Origin: Bacillus sp. ISL-55
GTDB taxonomy: Bacteria > Bacillota > Bacilli > Bacillales > Cytobacillaceae
DNA: 64,000 nt
Reading direction: 5' to 3'
Assembly (NCBI RefSeq): GCF_018613155.1
Contig: NZ_JAGGQU010000021.1
Location: 62,001 to 126,000 of the forward strand
Shown here piece after piece: positions 32,208 through 41,380 of this stretch (position 1 is its first letter; every line of letters starts with the position of its first letter). Made by a program: the position numbers and the translations under genes. The notes under the pieces were generated by a model. That model searched no databases. It saw only the letters and a list, made by a program, of their open reading frames with translations, and had not been told where the DNA came from.

Positions 32208-33320
32208 TTATAGCCGCACAGACACCACTGTAACATCATCTGCCTGCTCAGCACCCGCGAGAATGCCCTTGACAAAATGTTCAAGACGCATACGATGAAG
32301 ACTAAACAGTCCTTCTCTTTTTAGCAGATCCTCACATTCTGAGGGTCTCACTTTCAGGGTATCTGCAATACCATCAGTAAATAGAAAGATCATGTCTCCG
32401 TACGTGTAGTTGATTGAACCAACCTTGATGTTCGGATGTGCTGCCAGACCGATTGGCACAGTTTTAACATTCAACTCCACCGCTTCGCCATTCCTGCCAA
32501 ATACTAATCCATTCGGACTTCCTGCATTGAAATAGTGAACTGACTTTTTATTTGTATCGACCAGCAAGTAGATACCAGTACAATATTTCACCTTCGAATG
32601 GAATAATTGATTGAAGTGCTTGTTCAGTTCTAAATAGACATCAATCGGGTTACTCGCTCTTTTTATGATGCCTTCCAACAATGACCTGACTGACATGCTG
32701 ATCAAGCTGGAAGTGATTCCATGACCGACGATATCGAGCAAAATGATTCCATACTGGTGATCATTGATTTGATACCAGGCATACATGTCTCCCGATAGCT
32801 GATGAGAAGGTAGATACACTCCCTCAACCTCAATATCAATACTCTTCATTGGAGGTACCAGGACGCTTTTTTGCAGCTGCCTGGCAAGTTCCATTTCCTT
32901 TTCATGTGCAAGGGCAAGAAGCTTCCGATCGGTGTTATTCAAATGAATGATAACGGCGCCATCGATCTGGTCAGATTCTTGTTTCTTCTTGTATGGTGTA
33001 ACGGTCATGATGAACCACCGCATCTCATTTGGAGAATGACAAGGATATTCTTCCCGGTACTTATCTATTTTACCTGAGAGCACTTCAACAATCCCCTGCA
33101 CGGTTCCCTGATTGGCTGCCTGGAAATAATTCACGCCTCGACCACAGTGCTGAAGAGTCCCGCCATTCTCAAGGCAAAATTCATTCCAAGCCCTGTTTGT
33201 TGCGATGATCGTCCCCTGCAAGTCAATAACCGCTACCTGATAGATAAGCGAATCGAGAACAGCCAGGTCAAACTCTCCTGTATTCACGTGCCCCAAACCT
33301 GTCTCAACCAATGTCCTCAT
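32208..33320 (-). CDS. PAS-linked PP2C (SpoIIE/RsbU-type) serine phosphatase
   Basis: A 370-residue protein with an N-terminal PAS domain (about 20-125; DSLIYQVAVIDLQGTI, NRAWNEFCLENGG, a pattern also found in flavin or haem-type PAS domains) and a C-terminal SpoIIE-type PP2C domain (about 145-368). Metal-binding residues are seen in LSGDMYAW, LLDIVGHG, FTDGIADT and ADDVTVVSV. It should dephosphorylate a STAS protein in response to a signal bound by PAS; the STAS proteins at 12420 and 17778 are candidate substrates. ATG 33320 is preceded by GGGGTGAAAT. Single-gene unit. Confidence 0.92.
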   Translation of the reverse strand: MRTLVETGLGHVNTGEFDLAVLDSLIYQVAVIDLQGTIIATNRAWNEFCLENGGTLQHCGRGVNYFQAANQGTVQGIVEVLSGKIDKYREEYPCHSPNEMRWFIMTVTPYKKKQESDQIDGAVIIHLNNTDRKLLALAHEKEMELARQLQKSVLVPPMKSIDIEVEGVYLPSHQLSGDMYAWYQINDHQYGIILLDIVGHGITSSLISMSVRSLLEGIIKRASNPIDVYLELNKHFNQLFHSKVKYCTGIYLLVDTNKKSVHYFNAGSPNGLVFGRNGEAVELNVKTVPIGLAAHPNIKVGSINYTYGDMIFLFTDGIADTLKVRPSECEDLLKREGLFSLHRMRLEHFVKGILAGAEQADDVTVVSVRL

Positions 33321-33657
33321 AGTTCATTTCACCCCGACCTATTCAACGATATAAAGCGCTGAAGGGCCGACACACAGCGCTTTATTTCGACATATGATTA
33401 TATAGGAATATCTTATCATTCCTGACAAGAGAATGGAATATGTGAACTAAGGGGATATATGCTTTTGTAACTTGAAAACCTTCCTATTGCAAAATGGGGA
33501 AGATACTTTCAACCATACCGAACCGAAGAACCCTCCCCATCTTCTGTAATACATACATATCAGTAGGAAAATAGGACATTTCGCGCAGGTTTATTGAATC
33601 AGAGGACAATCCTTTCTACTATTTAAGTAAGTCCATCAGAAGGGAGATGTCTTATAG
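33321..33657. other. divergent intergenic region with an 8-bp hairpin
   Basis: Holds the upstream regions of the PP2C gene and the Spo0A-like gene. AAAGCGCT (33353-33360) and AGCGCTTT (33375-33382) form a hairpin 33 bp before the PP2C start, and TTCGACA (33386-33392), a Spo0A-box-like heptamer, follows directly. No gene seen. Confidence 0.55.
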
Positions 33658-34413
33658 TTGGGTAAATTAAAAGTTTTTATCGCTGAACATGATCCGCTCC
33701 TATCTAGTGAATTATCTAGCGTGATCGGTTCCGAACCAGATATGGAAGTTGCCGGAGTAGCGAATGATGGGATGAGCTGCCTCACATCGGAAAAATTGCC
33801 TTCAGCTGATGTATTGGTTCTTAATGATATCCTGAGCCATATAGATGGTTTCTCTTTATTGCAAAAGATGCACGAACATGGTATTACTCCATCCATCGTG
33901 GTTCTTATCACAACATTTATTAATGATTATGTCCAAAAACTGGCTGCAGAACAGCAGGTCGATTTCATTCTCCCAAAGCCTGTCAAGCCTGAGGAATTAC
34001 TGGCTGTTATCAGGAAATCCAAGCGACAACAGCCTGTCTCCTCCGATTCCTTAAGGGACTTAAACTCAAAGATAAAAGATACTCTCGAAGCAATCGGAAT
34101 CCCAAACCATTTAATAGGGTTTCATTACATTCAGGAAGCCATAGTCTTAAATCATGACAACATATCAATTCATGACTCTTTTACTAATAAACTCTTTCCA
34201 CTCATCGCTGAAAAAAACAGAACATCCACGCTGAATGTCATGCGCCGGATGGAATACGCGATTGAAGCTGCATGGGATCAAAGATACAAGAACACCAATC
34301 CCATTAAGCAAAGATTTCAAACTTTGAGTCCCGATGAATCCTCTCCATCATTAAAAAAATTCATCCGGTTTGTCGTCAATGCTATGATTCTCTATCCTCA
34401 GGAAAAAAACTAG
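33658..34413 (+). CDS. Spo0A-like transcription factor with a degenerate receiver
   Basis: A 251-residue protein aligning with Spo0A from end to end. The N-terminal receiver begins KLKVFIAEHDPLL, and the position of Asp56 of B. subtilis Spo0A is Asn56 here (VLVLND against VLVLDI); Asp10/Asp11 of the acidic pocket read Glu/His. The Lys of the active site (PKPVKPEE) remains. After a linker, the C-terminal Spo0A effector domain is clear (KDTLEAIGIPNHLIGFHYIQ, TNKLFPLIAEK, YAIEAAW). The recognition helix differs: the part equivalent to ASRVER reads TLNVMR. So this is a paralogue with no normal phosphorylation site and altered DNA contacts. TTG start at 33658 with GGGAG upstream. Confidence 0.88.
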   Translation: MGKLKVFIAEHDPLLSSELSSVIGSEPDMEVAGVANDGMSCLTSEKLPSADVLVLNDILSHIDGFSLLQKMHEHGITPSIVVLITTFINDYVQKLAAEQQVDFILPKPVKPEELLAVIRKSKRQQPVSSDSLRDLNSKIKDTLEAIGIPNHLIGFHYIQEAIVLNHDNISIHDSFTNKLFPLIAEKNRTSTLNVMRRMEYAIEAAWDQRYKNTNPIKQRFQTLSPDESSPSLKKFIRFVVNAMILYPQEKN

Positions 34414-34581
34414 TGTGTCGGCTGTCTGATCTAAATTGGCAGCAAGCTAAAAAACACAGTAACATTCTAAGTCTTCAGCAAAAAGAAAACTTATTAGATG
34501 GTACGGTTTTTCCTTGTTTAATAGAAGAGCCATCATCACATAGGCATGAGCCATTAAAATAACTTTTTCGAGGTGGTATAA

Positions 34582-34944
34582 ATGAGATATAAAAGAGGTG
34601 AAAGCTTTCGGTTTGCATTCGGCAGCCCACTTCCCGCCTATTTTTCCATCGTTAAAATCGACCAGGAGCTGATGGACACTTCGGAGGGTTCTGCCTTCTT
34701 GGTTGATATTAGTCCGAATGGAATGAAGCTATCTACTTCACTGGATGTACCCATAACCGATAAAACCGTCTTCCTGGGCATCCGCTTTACCTTGAATGAT
34801 ACTCACTTTGTCACGCAAGGCGAAATCCTTTGGAAAAAACAGCAGTACAAAGACTTCCATTATGGTATTCAGGCCCATTTTGAAGAAGGTCAGCAAGAGA
34901 AACTGATTGAAGAACTCAAAATCTTTGCCAAGAAAAGAACATAG
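34582..34944 (+). CDS. PilZ domain c-di-GMP receptor
   Basis: A 120-residue single PilZ domain. The c-di-GMP-binding residues are visible in the N-terminal basic RYKRGESFRF (RxxxR-type) and in DISPNGMKL (D-x-S-x-x-G). Small PilZ proteins act as cytoplasmic adaptors that change partner activity on binding c-di-GMP. ATG at 34582 has GAGGTGG upstream. It lies 168 bp after the Spo0A-like gene on the same strand; that gap contains no hairpin, so co-transcription is possible. A terminator follows. Confidence 0.92.
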   Translation: MRYKRGESFRFAFGSPLPAYFSIVKIDQELMDTSEGSAFLVDISPNGMKLSTSLDVPITDKTVFLGIRFTLNDTHFVTQGEILWKKQQYKDFHYGIQAHFEEGQQEKLIEELKIFAKKRT

Positions 34945-34950
34945 AAGCAA

Positions 34951-34996
34951 AGGGAGGGCACCCAGTTTGCAACTTGCAATCCAGGTTACCCTCCCT
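34951..34996. terminator. hairpin between convergent PilZ and hybrid kinase genes
   Basis: AGGGAGGG (34951-34958) and CCCTCCCT (34989-34996) pair, with further inner pairing around TTGCAA repeats. Followed on the plus strand by CTGTTATTT. Confidence 0.7.
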
Positions 34997-34999
34997 CTG

Positions 35000-37630
35000 T
35001 TATTTGAATTGGTTTACAACTTCTCTAATCTTTGCTAATTCAATCGGCTTTGTGATGTAGTCGGATGCTCCTGATCGCATGGCCTCTTCTTTGATTTCCT
35101 CCAGTGAGTTGGCGGTGACAATAATGATAGGAATGTCCTTTGTTTGTGGCTTACCCTTCAGCTCCCGGAGAACTTCCATGCCGTCTATATCAGGAAGGCC
35201 CAAATCGAGCAGGATGAAATTGACTTGTGTTTCTTCAGCCAGCTTAAGCCCATGCTTCCCTTCTTTTGCTGTCAACAACTGAACATTCGTAATGGATTCC
35301 AGCATTCCCCTCATCACTTCGATATTCATCTGCGTATCTTCAATATACAAAACTTTTAAAGAACTTTCTTCCTGATTCAGGCTGAATGGCCGGTTATCAC
35401 ACTGACCATCGCATTCTTTGACAGGAAACCGTACCCAAACCGTGGTTCCTTTTCCCAATTTGCTTTCGATTCCGAACGAACCATTCATATTCCTGGTCAG
35501 CTTTTCCACTATAGCCAGTCCAAGACCCGATCCATCCTCTGTTGATTGGCCTTTCACCCGGTAAAATGGCTGCTTTATATATTCCAAGTGCTCTTGCTCT
35601 ATGCCAATTCCATCGTCAATGATTGTATAGGTAATAGTGTCATTCTCTTTTGTCACTTTCAATATGACGCTTCCACCGGGGGAATTGTATTTGATGGCAT
35701 TTGAAATCAGATTGAGCAGGATTTGGGTCAGCCGGATTGGGTCGGCTTCAACGAATCCATCCAGATTTAGTTTTTCCACTTTAAAATTAATCTTTTTACT
35801 TGCAGCCAGTCCCTGCGCTATATGGGTCACATCATTAATCGACTTTCCGACAGACAAAGATTGCAGCTCGGTTTTCACATGGCCTGTCTCCAGCATCGTA
35901 AAGTCCAGGATATCCTGGATCAATCCATTTAATAATTGGGCAGAATAATGAATTCTTTCCAATTGAAGCCTGACATTTTCATTTATCGACTGATCCAATG
36001 TCAGCAGCTGCGAATAACCAAGAATACTATTCAAAGGTGTTCTTAAGTCATGGCTAATTTGTGATAGAAGCAGATTTTTCGACTGATTGGCTTTTTCCGC
36101 GCTGCGTGTAGCTTCTTCGAGCGATTCCATCGTCTTTTTCGACTTTGTGATATCGCGGAATACCCATAGCCTCGCCTGTGTTTCATCTTGCAGTACGAAT
36201 GGAATAAAATCGTATTCTATAAATGCACCATTGACCAGTTCCAGTTCCTGTCCTGTCACCAATTCATTCTGCTGGACAATCGTTTGAATTTTTTTCATTT
36301 CAGAATGAGGATATTTAACAATCTGCAGCAGATGTTTATAAAATTCCTTAATATGTCGTTGCTTGAAAGAGATTTCTTTTTCGAAAGGATAATACGCGGA
36401 TAAACTTTCAGAAACCAGTTCTATAGTGTCATTTTTAATAAGCAAAATCCCTTCCTGCAGGGAGTTAATCAGCTTGGTTTCGATATGATGGGCATCCCGA
36501 AGTTTTTGTTCATCCCTTTTCCTCTCGGTAATATCCGTTCCTACCCATATATGGATTCGTTTGCTGCTATTCAAATGTAAGGGGATATAATCGACACTCA
36601 GATACTTGTTATTAAAGAGTTCAATCTCCCAGTCTTTGACGAGCTCATGCCCTTCCATAATTGATACCGCTTGTCTTATTGCTCCTTCACCATCGACCAT
36701 TCTTCTGCTAATCCTTTCTAGCCATACTAGGGATGATTGGCCAATAAATGAATTCTCCTGTCTGCTCACCTCAAATAATTCATAGCTCTTTTGATTCGAC
36801 AGTTTAACATAATCATCTTCTATGACCGTCATGCACATCTGCAAGGAATCGAGCAGTGTTTCATCAAAAGTCAACGCTTCCTTGAGCCCTGTATGGATCG
36901 CTTGCTGCAGCGAAATATCGCGCACAATAACCAACAGACGAATTTCATCTGTCATATACTTCGTGAAGGTCACATGGACATGCACAGCTGACTTCTCCTT
37001 CGTCAAATACTGGCATTGGATCGTCGCCGTCCCCTTCTCCTTTAATGAGTGATATACCTCTATCGTTATGTCGTAAGAATCCGGATGCAATAAATCAAAA
37101 ACATTCAGGGCAAGAAATTCATCCCTTGAATAACCTAGCACTTCTAGCATCTTTTGGTTCACTTCAATGAACTTCGGCATTGATTTATCAAAGTCAACTA
37201 AAAACATCGCATCACCTGCATGATGCAGGATGGTTTCAAAATGCATCTTCCAGCTGTCAGTTTTCTTTTGGTGCTCCTGGGCTAACTCTACCTGCAGAGT
37301 CTTGTCTGTAAAGATGGCCATAACTCCCTGGAACTCACCTTGGTTTTCCAATAATTTAGTTTCTACACTGACATGGATATTCAAATCCCTGAGCAAAATG
37401 GGATGAAAATGTAGCGAATGCTCTTTTTTTAACACTAAGGACCTTGTGATGATACGGATATCTTCGGGAGCCTTCGGAAAAGCCTCCAACATAGTCTTCC
37501 CTATCACATCTTCACGGTTTGTTTTCAACAGCCGCTCGAAGGCTTGGTTTATGTATTGAATGGAATGATCCTTCGAAATGATGATAATCCCTTGTTCAAG
37601 CCCTTCCAGTCCCATTTGCAAAAAATTCAT
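35000..37630 (-). CDS. hybrid histidine kinase with multiple PAS domains and C-terminal receiver
   Basis: An 876-residue soluble hybrid kinase. PAS-type domains occupy about 5-115, 130-250, 260-370 and 385-495 (FLQMGLEGLEQGIIIISKD, FETILHHAGDAMFLVD, DSLQMCMTVIEDD, NSLQEGILLIKND). HisKA contains SQISHDLRTPLNSILGYSQLL with H527; HATPase has NLISNAIKYN and DDGIGIEQE; the receiver has D809 in LLDLGLPDIDG. No membrane helix. It ends close to the PilZ gene in convergent direction and stands alone. The third large hybrid kinase in 15 kb, all with the same HisKA-HATPase-receiver order. Confidence 0.92.
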   Translation of the reverse strand: MNFLQMGLEGLEQGIIIISKDHSIQYINQAFERLLKTNREDVIGKTMLEAFPKAPEDIRIITRSLVLKKEHSLHFHPILLRDLNIHVSVETKLLENQGEFQGVMAIFTDKTLQVELAQEHQKKTDSWKMHFETILHHAGDAMFLVDFDKSMPKFIEVNQKMLEVLGYSRDEFLALNVFDLLHPDSYDITIEVYHSLKEKGTATIQCQYLTKEKSAVHVHVTFTKYMTDEIRLLVIVRDISLQQAIHTGLKEALTFDETLLDSLQMCMTVIEDDYVKLSNQKSYELFEVSRQENSFIGQSSLVWLERISRRMVDGEGAIRQAVSIMEGHELVKDWEIELFNNKYLSVDYIPLHLNSSKRIHIWVGTDITERKRDEQKLRDAHHIETKLINSLQEGILLIKNDTIELVSESLSAYYPFEKEISFKQRHIKEFYKHLLQIVKYPHSEMKKIQTIVQQNELVTGQELELVNGAFIEYDFIPFVLQDETQARLWVFRDITKSKKTMESLEEATRSAEKANQSKNLLLSQISHDLRTPLNSILGYSQLLTLDQSINENVRLQLERIHYSAQLLNGLIQDILDFTMLETGHVKTELQSLSVGKSINDVTHIAQGLAASKKINFKVEKLNLDGFVEADPIRLTQILLNLISNAIKYNSPGGSVILKVTKENDTITYTIIDDGIGIEQEHLEYIKQPFYRVKGQSTEDGSGLGLAIVEKLTRNMNGSFGIESKLGKGTTVWVRFPVKECDGQCDNRPFSLNQEESSLKVLYIEDTQMNIEVMRGMLESITNVQLLTAKEGKHGLKLAEETQVNFILLDLGLPDIDGMEVLRELKGKPQTKDIPIIIVTANSLEEIKEEAMRSGASDYITKPIELAKIREVVNQFK

Positions 37631-38110
37631 GTTCCTTCTCTCCCCCTGCAGCAGTTTATTAGGGATCCGTTATTTTCTTCGTTTCCACGGAATCTATATT
37701 AGTTCTATTTTACTATAATTTCAGAGTTCCTACGATTACAATTGAACAACTTAAGATTTATTTCAATATCCTCCAGAGAGAAATGCGGCTCAGCGCCAGC
37801 GCCGCGGAAAGCGAAGCGCCTGGAACGGAAATCAACCGCCCCATTTCCCTTCCAACGAACAAAAAGCGCAAGCGCCTCGTTCAGCCCCGACAAGCGCTGG
37901 AGGGCCGACCAGTGAAGTCGTTCTTTAACTTCATGGGGCGGACCGAAGCGACTCGAGGGGCTAGGCGCTGGAGCTGGATTAAGAAGCCTACACGTAGTTA
38001 TCCACAAATAGAAATTTTTATAATTTATTTAACAACAAAAAAACTGTAAACAAAAATGATTTTCATCGAGTTTGTCTACAGTCTGAAGCATGCGGATGCA
38101 TGCTTATTAT
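37631..38110. other. intergenic region dominated by a GC-rich dispersed-type repeat
   Basis: 480 bp between two minus-strand genes. The left 140 bp are AT-rich kinase-gene upstream sequence; the centre is the repeat at 37770-37990; the right end carries an AAGCATGC/GCATGCTT hairpin (38088-38105) that may end the EAL-HDOD transcript. The open frame at 37783-38049 lies inside the repeat and is not a gene. Confidence 0.7.
37770..37990. repeat. GC-rich, structured repeat element
   Basis: Base composition jumps well above its surroundings, with many GCGC words (CAGCGCCAGCGCC, AAGCGCAAGCGCCTC, AAGCGCTGGAGG, GGCGCTGGAGCTGG). Inner hairpins include GAAGTCGTTCTTTAACTTC. I recall closely similar intergenic stretches (GACTCGAGGGGCTAGGCGCT) from several Bacillaceae genomes, but could not check this. 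No second copy occurs in the window. Confidence 0.7.
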
Positions 38111-39352
38111 TTATATATTCACTTCACTTAAAACCTTGGTCGCCCAGTCACTCGCCTCGCCATAGAGCCTGAATAGCTCTTCCACCGGCATAGGGGTTGG
38201 ATTGAAGGTCAGCTCCACATCTTCGTGAAAGGCGTGTTCGATGTCTTTTAAAAATTGGAGCATGACATATTCGTCGTTCTTCTCACCGGATAAGGCATCT
38301 TTCAGCTCATTGCTTAACGGCAGGTCTTCAAGCAGCTCCTCCATCGGATGGTGCAGTAAGGAATCCATCAAGGAGAACATTCCGAGCAGGAAGTATTTTG
38401 ACGCCAGCACTTCTCTGCCTACTTTCCTGCCGATCAGTTCGCCTAGTTTCCCGCGCTTTAGCGACAACTCGATGATTTCCCGTTCCTTGGTATCGCCCGA
38501 ACCTTTGTCGGCTCCCCTGATCGCTAATACATAAATCCACTTTTTGATTTCATTGAGACCTAATAGAATGATGGCTTGCTTTATCGAGGAAACCTCATTC
38601 CTTGGCCTGAAAACCGGGTTATTGATCAGCCTCAGAAGCTTATAGGAAAGGGATATATCCTTTTCGATAACATCCTTTATCCTTTCAAGATCAGGCTCCG
38701 GACTCTCTATTTCTTTTAAGATTTGAAAATACGAATGATAGTAAGATGGGATATCATAGCTGTTCAGAATGACTGGTTTGCTGAAATAAAAACCCTGGAA
38801 ATAGACAAATCCGTCTTCTTTTGCCTCTATGTACTCTTCAATCGTTTCGACTTTTTCAGCAAGAAACTGAATGTTACGCTCCTTAATAAAACGGATCATT
38901 TCCTGCCTGTCACTTCGGCTCGTCGTCCGGAAATCAATCTTGATAATATCTACATAATCTAAAATTCGAACAGTCAATTCGTTCCACTGAGAAACAAAGA
39001 AATCGTCAAGCGCAATCGTGTATCCATGCTTCTTCAGCTCTTTGCAAATCCCCAGAATGTCTTCATTCAGCTCCACTGTTTCCAGGATCTCGACAACGAT
39101 GGATAATGGATTGAAATAGGAAGGTACACCGAGTTTTAATAGTTTATCAGTAAAATTAATAAAACAAGGCTTGCCATTCGATAATTCTTTAATTCCAATA
39201 TTCAAGAAACTATTTACGATTACATCTGTTGTAGCCTGGTCCCCATCAGTGTGCTGATAATTATTGACCGAGCTGTTCCTGTATAGCAATTCATAAGCAA
39301 CTGTCTTTTCATTTATATCAAATATAGGCTGCCTGGCAACATAAATATCCAT
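38111..39352 (-). CDS. EAL-HDOD domain protein (YuxH-like)
   Basis: A 413-residue protein: EAL-like domain (about 1-200) and HDOD domain (about 205-400, with SLSYKLLRLINNP and IKQAIILLGLNEIKKWI). The EAL domain is degenerate: ELL in place of EAL, EKVE in place of EGVE, DDFF in place of DDFG, so it is more likely a c-di-GMP sensor or protein-binding module than an enzyme. The arrangement matches YuxH of B. subtilis and CdgJ-type proteins. GGGAGGAG precedes the ATG. It ends the c-di-GMP-rich stretch. Confidence 0.9.
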   Translation of the reverse strand: MDIYVARQPIFDINEKTVAYELLYRNSSVNNYQHTDGDQATTDVIVNSFLNIGIKELSNGKPCFINFTDKLLKLGVPSYFNPLSIVVEILETVELNEDILGICKELKKHGYTIALDDFFVSQWNELTVRILDYVDIIKIDFRTTSRSDRQEMIRFIKERNIQFLAEKVETIEEYIEAKEDGFVYFQGFYFSKPVILNSYDIPSYYHSYFQILKEIESPEPDLERIKDVIEKDISLSYKLLRLINNPVFRPRNEVSSIKQAIILLGLNEIKKWIYVLAIRGADKGSGDTKEREIIELSLKRGKLGELIGRKVGREVLASKYFLLGMFSLMDSLLHHPMEELLEDLPLSNELKDALSGEKNDEYVMLQFLKDIEHAFHEDVELTFNPTPMPVEELFRLYGEASDWATKVLSEVNI

Positions 39353-39493
39353 AAAGACTCCTCCCGAGGACGTGAGACGACATTTCTGTAAATATAAAAC
39401 AATACTTTTGTAGGAAAAATATACTATTATTTTACAAGTATTACAAGAGTCTAAAAATATTTACCATATATTGCAGGCTTTTTCATAATGAAT

Positions 39494-40060
39494 TCATTCA
39501 GTGAGGCGTTTGATTTTTTTGCGGATGGACTCTCTTGTCCGCCCGAGCATATCAGAAATCTCTGCCAGCGTTTTTCCGCAGCAATGCCATTCAAGGACGA
39601 GATTTTCTTCGTGCTTGGTCCATGCTTTGTAATTCGTGACTTGCCGTGGAATTTTACGTTCTTCTGCCACCCAATAGGGTTCAGGCGGAAGTGCGTCCGG
39701 TTCGAGCTTGGAGAAATCAATTTTATGACGGTTTTTCTCTGCCCACGCCCAAAAATCATCGGTATTGATAAATGTGAATTTCTTCTTACTTCGGGTAATT
39801 CGCAGATGGGAATCAAGGTCATGATTGAGGATCCATTGCATGACGGTATTTCGGTCAACCTTGAGGATTTTAGCAAGTTCTCCTGCTGTAAGCATACCTG
39901 TGTAGGATTTTGTGTGGGAAAGACCCATTCTAGTGATTTTTACTTCAAGGGCTACGATACTGCGATTCAGCCTTCTGGCAATAATAGATAACGATTGGCT
40001 GCCAAGCTGGTCTTTGATCATCTGTATATCTTCAGGTGCATATTTCATCTTAGATTTCAT
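39494..40060 (-). CDS. putative DNA-binding protein with two HTH-type segments
   Basis: A 188-residue protein. Residues about 5-45 (YAPEDIQMIKDQLGSQSLSI, then ARRLNRSIVALEVKITRMGL) and 140-185 (AWTKHEENLVLEW ... TLAEISDMLGRTRESIRKKI) look like two SANT/HTH-type modules, and the middle (about 55-105, MLTAGELAKILKVDRNTVMQWI) resembles a MerR/excisionase-type HTH. The three parts suggest a DNA-binding protein without an enzyme domain. AAAGG lies before ATG 40060. Partner genes are not evident. I do not know its target or name. Confidence 0.7.
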   Translation of the reverse strand: MKSKMKYAPEDIQMIKDQLGSQSLSIIARRLNRSIVALEVKITRMGLSHTKSYTGMLTAGELAKILKVDRNTVMQWILNHDLDSHLRITRSKKKFTFINTDDFWAWAEKNRHKIDFSKLEPDALPPEPYWVAEERKIPRQVTNYKAWTKHEENLVLEWHCCGKTLAEISDMLGRTRESIRKKIKRLTE

Positions 40061-40207
40061 CCATCCTTTAATCTAAAATTACCAGTTATTGAGTTTCACT
40101 TGGCTTATTAAAACACATTTAAAGGTCAAGAAGAATACCTCGCCCAGTATAAATACACCCTTTCCTACCATTTAATAACCGAGGGATTTTTTTCCATATG
40201 AAAATGG

Positions 40208-40615
40208 TTAGTACTTTCGATACATCCCATATGAATTAGGGTATGTATAGTCAAAACCAAATTGTTCATACAGCTTGTCTGCCGGGGCATCCGCAATTAG
40301 ACTGACGTATGAACCCTCATAGGTGTGTTTATCAAGGTATTTCACGAGCTCCCCCACCACCAGTTTCCCAAGTCCCTTCCCCTGAAAGGCAGGCTTGACG
40401 GCGATATCGACTACTTGAAAAAATGAGCCACCATCACCAATAATCCGGCCCATCGCCACCAACGTCGACTCATCATAAACTGTGACAGCAAACAATGAAT
40501 TCTTCAGTCCGATTCGCGCCGCCTCCTGTGATTTCCCGCTCATCCCCGCTTCAAGACGAAGATTGATGTAGGCTGAGGGGCTCGGGGCATCATATGAAAC
40601 ATTAAAATCGGTCAT
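40208..40615 (-). CDS. GNAT family N-acetyltransferase
   Basis: A 135-residue single GNAT domain with the acetyl-CoA loop VKPAFQGKGLGKLVVGELV, preceded by the beta-strand VTVYDESTLVAMGRIIGDGG and ending with FGFDYTYPNSYGMYRKY. Substrate unknown. The start ATG at 40615 overlaps the end of the HAD gene by 14 bp, so the two are translated from one transcript. Confidence 0.9.
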   Translation of the reverse strand: MTDFNVSYDAPSPSAYINLRLEAGMSGKSQEAARIGLKNSLFAVTVYDESTLVAMGRIIGDGGSFFQVVDIAVKPAFQGKGLGKLVVGELVKYLDKHTYEGSYVSLIADAPADKLYEQFGFDYTYPNSYGMYRKY

Positions 40616-41288
40616 TCAGTTCAACTCCCTTTTGTATAATACCTAATAATTCTTCCAGCTCCTCGATGGTAAAATCCGCTTCCGAACTGTGCCAATAGTC
40701 ATCTCGCTTCCAAATCCCTATCATTCCGGCCCTTTTGGACGCTGCCACATCATTTTCAGGATGGTCACCTACAAATATACTGCCAGCTGCTGATACTGAA
40801 AGAGCCTCCATCCCCTTCTGGAAGATCCGGGAATCCGGCTTCCTCAACTCCACTGCTTCCGAGATTAGAATGGAATCAAAGTAACCCTCGATCCCCAAAG
40901 CTTTTATATTGGCCATCTGGAAGTGGGTTTTTCCATTCGAAATGATGCCCAGCTTCATACCCATTTGCTTTAGTTGCCCAAGAACTTCATGCAGGTTTTG
41001 GAATCCTGCACATGAATGCTTGAAATTCATTATGTAATCTTCCAGCAGTTGTTCCAATGTCAGGTCCAATACGTTAAACTCCTGTAAAAGCTCACTGTAA
41101 ACTTTGTCCTTCCACACGTATCCGCGGGCATCCAATTCAATGAATCTATTTTTATAAAGCTGCTCATCTATCCCAATCAATTCAGGCTTAAAGCGTTCAT
41201 ATTGTTCATCAATAAATTTCACAAGAGATGTCTCGCGGTCAAGCAAGGTTCCGTCAAAATCAAAAAAGAATGCTTCTATATGTCTCAA
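40602..41288 (-). CDS. HAD-superfamily hydrolase
   Basis: A 228-residue phosphatase-like protein with HAD motif I DFDGTLLDRE, motif II ISNGKT, motif III Lys in ELRKPDS and motif IV GDHPENDV. The helical cap between motif I and II is of the C1 type. Likely a sugar- or nucleotide-phosphate phosphatase; the substrate cannot be told from sequence. First gene of a two-gene unit with the GNAT acetyltransferase. Confidence 0.9.
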   Translation of the reverse strand: MRHIEAFFFDFDGTLLDRETSLVKFIDEQYERFKPELIGIDEQLYKNRFIELDARGYVWKDKVYSELLQEFNVLDLTLEQLLEDYIMNFKHSCAGFQNLHEVLGQLKQMGMKLGIISNGKTHFQMANIKALGIEGYFDSILISEAVELRKPDSRIFQKGMEALSVSAAGSIFVGDHPENDVAASKRAGMIGIWKRDDYWHSSEADFTIEELEELLGIIQKGVELNDRF

Positions 41289-41380
41289 CCAAGTTCCCCC
41301 TCTTTAACAAGAATGGATCTTTACGAATAATAGTCGATTTCTGCACGATATATGGTATTGATTTGAGCCTATTTATTAGG

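Noticed and set aside
37783-38049. 88-codon frame in the GC-rich element
   Set aside because: Lies inside the structured repeat and has no ribosome binding site; the repeat explains it.
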